Below, one piece after another: positions 59,370 to 64,000 of a stretch of 64,000 bases of DNA (its first letter is position 1; each line of letters opens with the position of its first letter). Below the pieces are notes generated by a model that was given only the letters and a program-made list of their open reading frames with translations, did not search any database and was not told where the DNA came from. Where the stretch lies: assembly GCF_001552635.1 (NCBI RefSeq), contig NZ_BCRO01000040.1:62001-126000 (forward strand). Direction: 5' to 3'. Source of the DNA: Actinomadura hibisca NBRC 15177. Lineage in GTDB: Bacteria; Actinomycetota; Actinomycetes; Streptosporangiales; Streptosporangiaceae. Position numbers and translations under genes: made by a program.

Positions 59370-60116
59370 TTACACCGCCGCCGCGACGGGCACCGTCCGC
59401 AGTGCCTCGTCGTACCGGTGCACGATCAGGTCCGCCACCTCCGGGGCCGCGCCCAGGACGGGAGAGACCGCCGTCGCCCCCGCTGCCAGGGCTTCCCGGC
59501 GCACCTTGTCGGCGAAATGGCCCGGTGCCAGGAAGTACGACGCCACCGCCACGCGTGGTGCGCCTGCATCTAGGAGGGCTTGTACTGCCTCGGCCGGAGT
59601 TGGGTGTGATGCTGACGCGTAGGCCGGGACCACTCCTCGCCAGCCCCTTCCGCGCCACTGGCGCGCCATCGACCAGATTGTGGCGTTCGCGGATGCGTCG
59701 CTTGAGCCCGCTGACACCAGCACTACCGCTGTATTGGGGTCGCCGGTCTCTACGCCTGCCTCAGCCAAGCGGCGTTCTAGCGCCTTGATCAGTAGTGGGT
59801 GTGGGCCCAGCGTCGTGGCTATGCGCAGGTCCAGGCGTGGGTGGCGTTGGCGTACCTGGCGTAGTGCGCCTGGGATGTCCGTCTTGCTGTGGTACGCCGC
59901 CGTCAGCAACAACGGCAGCACCACGGCGCGGTGCGCGCCCCCGTGCGCCAAGCCGTCCAGCACCGTCGCCGGAGTCGGTGCCGCGTGGTCCAGGAACGAC
60001 GCGTGCACGGGCAGATCTGGACGGCGTTCGCGCACCGCCTCCAGCAGTTCCGCCACCGTGGCGGCGGCGCGCGGGTCCCTGCTCCCGTGCGCCACCGCCA
60101 CCACCGGTGTCCTCAT
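59370..60116 (-). CDS. CbiX/SirB-type sirohydrochlorin chelatase-like protein
   Basis: A 248-residue protein of two CbiX half-domains, with the metal-binding His motifs VAVAHGSRDPRA and LTAAYHSKTDIP, and LGPHPLLIKALERRL. Iron insertion into sirohydrochlorin makes siroheme, the cofactor of the sulfite reductase encoded three genes upstream, so the context fits well. The start ATG 60116 shares a base with the CysH stop. Confidence 0.85.
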   Translation of the reverse strand: MRTPVVAVAHGSRDPRAAATVAELLEAVRERRPDLPVHASFLDHAAPTPATVLDGLAHGGAHRAVVLPLLLTAAYHSKTDIPGALRQVRQRHPRLDLRIATTLGPHPLLIKALERRLAEAGVETGDPNTAVVLVSAGSSDASANATIWSMARQWRGRGWRGVVPAYASASHPTPAEAVQALLDAGAPRVAVASYFLAPGHFADKVRREALAAGATAVSPVLGAAPEVADLIVHRYDEALRTVPVAAAV

Positions 60117-60826
60117 CACAGGTGGATGCCGCATTCCGTCTTGCCCATCCCCGCCCAGCGCCCGCTGCGCGGGTCCTCGCCCGGCGCGACCGGGTTCGTG
60201 CACGGCTCGCAGCCGATCGACGGGTAGCCGTCGTAGTGCAGCGGGTTGATCAGCACCCCGTTGTCGGCCATGTAGTTGTCCATGTCGTCCTGCGACCAGT
60301 CCAGGATCGGGTTCACCTTGACCATGCCGCGCCGCCGGTCCCACTCGACGACGCGACGGTCGCGGCGGCTCGCGGTCTCGTCGCGACGGATGCCGCTGAA
60401 CCAGGCCATGTAGCCCTCCAGCGCCTTCCCCAGCGGCTCCACCTTCCGCAGGTGGCAGCACAGGTCCGGGTTGCGGCCGTACAGGCGCGGGCCCAGGGCG
60501 GCCTCCTGCTCGGCCACCGTCCGGGACGGCGTCACGTTGATCACGTTGACCGGGTAGACGGCCTCCACCGCGTCTCGGGTGCCGATCGTCTCGGCGAAGT
60601 GGTAGCCGGTGTCCACGAACAGCACGTCGATGCCGGGCTTCACCTTCGACACCAGGTGGATCAGCGCGGCGTCCGACATGGAGGAGGTCAGACAGATCCG
60701 GTCGCCGAACGTGGCCGACGCCCAGCGGATGACCTCCAGCGAGGAGGCCCCCTCCAGGGCGGCCGCGGCCGATTCGACGATGTCCTCAAGGTCGAGCGTA
60801 GGTCTGTCGGTCTCCAGCAGCGTCAC
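60116..60826 (-). CDS. cysH: APS/PAPS reductase
   Basis: A 236-residue assimilatory reductase from GTG 60826 with AAGGAG nine bases upstream. It has the PP-loop-derived SSMSDAALIHL, VDTGYHF, and two Cys pairs (DLCCHLRKVEPL and SIGCEPCTNPV), which bind the 4Fe-4S cluster of bacterial APS reductases. The catalytic Cys is in the C-terminal TECGIHL. It reduces activated sulfate to sulfite for the next enzyme. It overlaps the small protein gene by four bases. Confidence 0.93.
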   Translation of the reverse strand: MTLLETDRPTLDLEDIVESAAAALEGASSLEVIRWASATFGDRICLTSSMSDAALIHLVSKVKPGIDVLFVDTGYHFAETIGTRDAVEAVYPVNVINVTPSRTVAEQEAALGPRLYGRNPDLCCHLRKVEPLGKALEGYMAWFSGIRRDETASRRDRRVVEWDRRRGMVKVNPILDWSQDDMDNYMADNGVLINPLHYDGYPSIGCEPCTNPVAPGEDPRSGRWAGMGKTECGIHL

Positions 60827-60987
60827 CGGGGGATCTCCTTGTCTTGCCGGGGCTTGCCCACACCGAGGAACTTCAGGCGGAAGGAGCGCACGCAGTCCGG
60901 ACAGAACCACGCGCCCTCCTCCTCGCGGGGAACCAGGCGCTCTTCACCGCAGTACGGGCAGTAGAACGGCGCGGCACGTTCGCTCAT
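60823..60987 (-). CDS. Small zinc-ribbon-like protein of the sulfur operon
   Basis: A 54-residue protein with two CxxC motifs (FYCPYCGEERL and WFCPDCVRSF), a probable zinc ribbon, and a basic tail. Short proteins of this form sit between the sulfite reductase and cysH genes in many actinobacteria and may act as an electron carrier or assembly factor; the role is not established. Too short for most gene callers. Confidence 0.8.
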   Translation of the reverse strand: MSERAAPFYCPYCGEERLVPREEEGAWFCPDCVRSFRLKFLGVGKPRQDKEIPR

Positions 60988-61096
60988 TCTGTGTCTCCCA
61001 CGAGACGCCGGGGCGGCGGGCAGGCGCCGTCTTCCCTCGTCGCAGGCCTCTCGGCCCAGACGGCGCCGCGCCCCTGCGGCTCGTTGAACTCGTTCG

Positions 61097-62749
61097 TTAC
61101 TTGAGGTCGGCTTCGTCGGCCCGTTGCGTCCACGCGGCGAACGTCTCGCCCTCGGTCCGCTGCGCGTCGTAGTTGCGCACCACCCGCTCGACGTAGTCGG
61201 TCAGGCCCTCCGACGTCGTCTTCAGGCCGCGCACCTTCTTGCCGAACGACGCGCCCACCGCGCCGCCCAGGTGGATCTGGAAGCCCTCCACCTGGTCGCC
61301 GTTCTCGTCCACCACCAGCTGGCCCTTCAGGCCGATGTCGGCGACCTGGATGCGGGCGCAGGCGTTGGGGCAGCCGTTGACGTTGATGGTCAGCGGCTGC
61401 TCGAAGTCCGGCAGCCGCTTCTCCAGCTCGTCCATCAGGTCCATCGCGCGCTGCTTGGTCTCGACGATCGCGAGCTTGCAGTACTCGATGCCCGTGCACG
61501 CCATCGTCTGGCGGCGGAAGGTCGACGGCCGCACCTGGAGGTCGTGCTCGGCCAGCGCGTCGGCCAGCGCCTCGGTGTTCTCCTCGGGCACGTCGAGGAT
61601 CACCATCTTCTGCTCGGCCGTCGTGCGGACGCGGCCCGAGCCATAGCGCTCGGCCAGGTCGGCGATCACGCCCAGCAGGTCGCCGTTCAGGCGGCCCACG
61701 CGCGGCGCGAAGCCCACGTAGTAGCGGCCGTCCTTCTGCGGGTGGATGCCGACGTGGTCGCGGCGCGGCAGCGGCGCGGCGGGCTCGGGGCCGTCGGGCA
61801 GCGCGTAGCCCAGGTACTCCTTCTCCAGGATCTCCCGGAACTTCGCCGCGCCCCAGTCTGCCATCAGGAACTTGATCCGGGCCCGGTGCCGCAGGCGGCG
61901 GTAGCCGTAGTCCCGGAAGATCGAGATGATGCCCTTCCAGACCTCGTGGGCCTGCTCGGGCTTGACGAACACGCCCAGGCTCTGCGCGAACATCGGGTTG
62001 GTGGACAGGCCGCCGCCCGCGAACACCTGGTAGCCGGCCTCGCCCTCGGCGTTGACGGTGCCCACGAACGCCACGTCGTTGATCTCGTGGACGGTGCAGT
62101 GCGCCGTGCAGCCGCTCATCGCCGTCTTGAACTTGCGCGGCAGGTTGGAGAACTCCGGCGAGCCGATGTAGCGGTCGTGGACGTCGCGGATGTGCGGCGT
62201 CGCGTCGATCACCTCGTCCTCGGCGATCCCGGCCAGCGGACAGCCGATGATCACGCGCGGGGTGTCGCCGCACGCCTCCATCGTCGACAGGCCCACCGCC
62301 TCCAGGGCGTCCCAGATGGCGGGGACGTCCTCGATGCGGATCCAGTGGTACTGGATGTTCTGCCGGTCGGTGACGTCGGCGGTGCCGCGCGCGTACTTCT
62401 GGGCGATGTCGGCGAGCACGCGCGTCTGCGGCCCGTCGAGCTGGCCGCCGTCGATCCGCACCCGCAGCATGAAGTAGCGGTCGTCGAGCTCCTCGTCGGG
62501 CAGCGAGCCGGTCTTGCCGCCGTCGATGCCGGGCTTGCGCTGGGTGTAGAGCCCGAACCAGCGGAAACGGCCGCGCAGGTCGGCCGGGTCGATGGAGTCG
62601 AAGCCCGCCTTGGAGTAGACGTCGATGATGCGCTGACGGACGTTCAGGCCGTCGTCGTTCTTCTTGTTCTCTTCGTTCTTGTTGAGCGGCTCACGGTAGC
62701 CGAGGGCCCACTGGCCCTCGCCTCGCTTGCGCTTGGTCGCAGGTGGCAC
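61097..62749 (-). CDS. sir: Sulfite reductase (ferredoxin-type)
   Basis: A 550-residue siroheme enzyme. It has two ferrodoxin-like half-domains and the 4Fe-4S/siroheme ligands as C-x5-C in ACTGIEYCK and C-x3-C in NGCPNACAR. The siroheme-binding N-terminal segment includes TDRQNIQYHWIRIED and the basic residues near SGCTAHCTVHEI. It reduces sulfite to sulfide with ferredoxin. It is first in the operon with the small ribbon protein, CysH and the CbiX-like protein, behind a leader peptide. Confidence 0.92.
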   Translation of the reverse strand: MPPATKRKRGEGQWALGYREPLNKNEENKKNDDGLNVRQRIIDVYSKAGFDSIDPADLRGRFRWFGLYTQRKPGIDGGKTGSLPDEELDDRYFMLRVRIDGGQLDGPQTRVLADIAQKYARGTADVTDRQNIQYHWIRIEDVPAIWDALEAVGLSTMEACGDTPRVIIGCPLAGIAEDEVIDATPHIRDVHDRYIGSPEFSNLPRKFKTAMSGCTAHCTVHEINDVAFVGTVNAEGEAGYQVFAGGGLSTNPMFAQSLGVFVKPEQAHEVWKGIISIFRDYGYRRLRHRARIKFLMADWGAAKFREILEKEYLGYALPDGPEPAAPLPRRDHVGIHPQKDGRYYVGFAPRVGRLNGDLLGVIADLAERYGSGRVRTTAEQKMVILDVPEENTEALADALAEHDLQVRPSTFRRQTMACTGIEYCKLAIVETKQRAMDLMDELEKRLPDFEQPLTINVNGCPNACARIQVADIGLKGQLVVDENGDQVEGFQIHLGGAVGASFGKKVRGLKTTSEGLTDYVERVVRNYDAQRTEGETFAAWTQRADEADLK

Positions 62750-62905
62750 GGCGCGTCCTAGTCCAGGTCGTCATGGCGGGGTCGTCATGGCGGGACGCGC
62801 GGCGCACCGGCAGTCTTGGACAGCCGGCTCGGCGCTGAGCAGGGAGATGTCGAAGGTGACGCCGATGCGCCACGCGCCCACAGAAGATGGGGCGTGGTCG
62901 GGGCG
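62750..62905 (-). promoter_or_regulatory. Attenuator region between leader peptide and sulfite reductase
   Basis: A 156-base untranslated stretch with several GC-rich complementary segments, for example around GGCGCACCGGC and GCCGGCTCGG. It could form alternative structures coupled to the leader peptide. No single clear terminator was picked out by eye. Confidence 0.4.
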
Positions 62906-62986
62906 TCACCGACAGATGGCGCTGCGAACGCGGAGGAAGTCGACGTGCCGGCGCATCACCAGCAACGGGTCCTCCACAGCAGTCAT
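62906..62986 (-). CDS. Cysteine-responsive leader peptide
   Basis: A 26-residue peptide (MTAVEDPLLVMRRHVDFLRV, then RSAICR) that matches the short actinobacterial leader peptides with an RRHxDxxRV core and a Cys codon near the end, found ahead of sulfur-assimilation genes. It lies 157 bases upstream of the sulfite reductase start. Ribosome stalling at the UGU Cys codon when cysteine is scarce is the accepted model for the family. The product itself is probably not functional. Confidence 0.8.
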   Translation of the reverse strand: MTAVEDPLLVMRRHVDFLRVRSAICR

Positions 62987-63054
62987 ACGTGCACTCTGAC
63001 ATGCGGTCTCGGGCACTGTCCAGTTGCGTCCGGAATGCGGACGCGTGACAAGGG

Positions 63055-63213
63055 TCATCCCTGGCGCTTCCAGTTGACCTTCGGTTCGGCCCGGTCGCGC
63101 CGGTCCCGGTCCCGCTCCTTCTCGGTGGCCGGACCGCGCTGGTGCTGGCAGTAGCACCACGAGCCGCCACGGCACTCGTCGTGGCGGCGCTCCCGGCAGG
63201 GCACGCAGATCAT
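63055..63213 (-). CDS. Small Cys-rich protein
   Basis: A 52-residue protein from ATG 63213 with six Cys in the first 25 residues (ICVPCRERRHDECRGG, then WCYCQHQ), suggesting a zinc or Fe-S site, and a highly charged tail. Similar short proteins occur widely in actinobacteria with no known role. Confidence 0.7.
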   Translation of the reverse strand: MICVPCRERRHDECRGGSWCYCQHQRGPATEKERDRDRRDRAEPKVNWKRQG

Positions 63214-63346
63214 GCCTCCATTGTCGCCGACGGCCTCCGGGCGGGCACGGGCGGCCACCGCGCCGCGTCCAACCGGCTATGGAACGGATCGCCGAAACGG
63301 GCGGCGGGGAGGGTTCCGGGCTGGTAACGCTCTACCGTGGAGCGCG

Positions 63347-64000
63347 ATGACGACGGTTTCCGGCGCTGACGACGTCGCGGACACCCCGGCCGAGGGAACG
63401 ACACGGGCGGGGCGGCTCCGCACGCGGATCAGCGCCGCCCTGCACGCCCTCGCCGCGCTCCTGCGGCGCGGTGGGCGTATCGCCTGGGAGCTGACGAAGG
63501 GCACGGCGGTGGCGGGCTTCCGGCACCGCGTCACCGGCCTGGCCGCCGAGGCCGCCTTCTTCGCGCTGCTGTCGCTGCCGCCCCTGGTGATCGGGCTGAT
63601 CGGCACCATGGGCCACTTCCGGGGCGTGCTCGGGCCGGAGACCGTCGAGGAGGTCCGCGCCTGGGTGATCGCGCAGGCGCAGACGGTGCTGACCGGCCCG
63701 GCGGTGGACACCGTGGTCGTGCCGCTGATCGACGACGTGATCAAGGGCGGCAGCCCCGACATCGTGTCGCTGGGCTTCCTGATCTCCCTGTGGGCCGGGT
63801 CGCGCGCCACCAACGTCTACGTGGACACCATCACCATCGCCTACGGGCTGTCGGGCCTGCGCGGGGTCGTGCGCACCCGGCTGCGCGCGTTCTTCCTGTA
63901 CCTGGTCGGGCTGCTGGCCATGCTGATCGTGATCCCGCTGCTGGTGGCCGGGCCCGCGCTGGTGCGCGAGGCGCTGCCGGAGAGCGCCGGGTTCGTGCAG
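63347..64000 (+). CDS. YihY/BrkB-family membrane protein (partial)
   Basis: The first 218 residues of a longer protein from ATG 63347. A cytoplasmic N-terminus is followed by the YihY/BrkB pattern: HRVTGLAAEAAFFALLSLPPLVIGLIG, a long loop, DIVSLGFLISLWAGSRATNVY, and helix FFLYLVGLLAMLIVIPLLVAG. The reading is open to the window edge. Family members are six-helix inner membrane proteins of unknown transport or structural role. Confidence 0.88.
   Translation, partial: MTTVSGADDVADTPAEGTTRAGRLRTRISAALHALAALLRRGGRIAWELTKGTAVAGFRHRVTGLAAEAAFFALLSLPPLVIGLIGTMGHFRGVLGPETVEEVRAWVIAQAQTVLTGPAVDTVVVPLIDDVIKGGSPDIVSLGFLISLWAGSRATNVYVDTITIAYGLSGLRGVVRTRLRAFFLYLVGLLAMLIVIPLLVAGPALVREALPESAGFVQ

Noticed and set aside
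61124..62761. Long plus-strand frame opposite the sulfite reductase
   Set aside because: Shadow frame; the minus strand carries all siroheme and Fe-S ligands.
1..64000. tRNA, rRNA or tmRNA genes and att sites
   Set aside because: Looked for cloverleaf-like patterns and CCA-ended hairpins near element borders and saw none I could support by eye; a covariance-model scan would settle it.

Overview
The window is high-GC actinobacterial chromosome, most likely from a Streptosporangiales/Thermomonosporaceae-type organism (Actinomadura-like). This inference rests on the very GC-rich codon use, many DUF5753/DUF397 regulator pairs, DUF574 methyltransferases, an F420-type PPOX protein, type I-E-like CRISPR repeats and an actinobacterial cysteine leader peptide. 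No tRNA or rRNA gene was seen, and the species cannot be fixed from the sequence.

Layout. 1-3.9 kb: a broken minus-strand gene butted against a 5'-incomplete flavin reductase, then HxlR regulator, DHA2 drug exporter and PPOX protein. 4.4-8.3 kb: a four-gene cassette (small protein + nucleotidyl-cyclase-like protein, divergent from a DUF5753 regulator + DUF574 methyltransferase). 8.5-29 kb: integrative-element backbone read mostly on the minus strand (GP88 protein, DUF2637 membrane protein, primase-polymerase, PP-loop sulfurtransferase-like protein, DUF3560, DpdA-like protein, ParB, an integrase N-terminal fragment). The PP-loop gene is cut in two by a ~9 kb element (about 12.8-21.8 kb) that carries two tyrosine recombinases, a small HTH protein and a kinase-helicase + PLD-like pair matching the type I Mokosh anti-phage system. 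29.4-30.5 kb: decayed IS5 and radical-SAM remnants.

30.6-46 kb is ordinary chromosome: AidB-like acyl-CoA dehydrogenase with TetR, DUF1707 protein, an operon of a short-chain dehydrogenase plus two Baeyer-Villiger-type monooxygenases under a divergent TetR with two clear palindromic operators, a NarL-type two-component pair, a class A beta-lactamase lipoprotein, DHFR-like/SRPBCC/ArsR genes, an I36 inhibitor and a GlxA regulator.

46-57 kb holds four CRISPR arrays with one repeat family and one leader family but no cas genes in view. Arrays 1 and 2 bracket a second copy of the four-gene cyclase cassette. Arrays 2 and 3 bracket two tandem Ser/Thr kinases with WD40-like C-terminal halves. Arrays 2, 3 and 4 all end at the 3' end of a DUF397 gene or a relic of one. 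57-59 kb is a DUF5753/DUF397/HATPase regulatory locus. 59-63 kb is assimilatory sulfate reduction (sulfite reductase, small zinc-ribbon protein, CysH, CbiX-type chelatase) behind a 26-residue cysteine leader peptide. The window ends inside a YihY/BrkB membrane protein.

The best candidates for something undescribed are (a) the duplicated four-gene cassette built round a non-canonical class III cyclase fold, one copy sitting exactly between two CRISPR arrays, and (b) the repeated leader-array-DUF397 unit. The Mokosh-bearing element is a recognisable defence system in an informative insertion context, with a PLD partner that lacks the usual HKD histidine and lysine.
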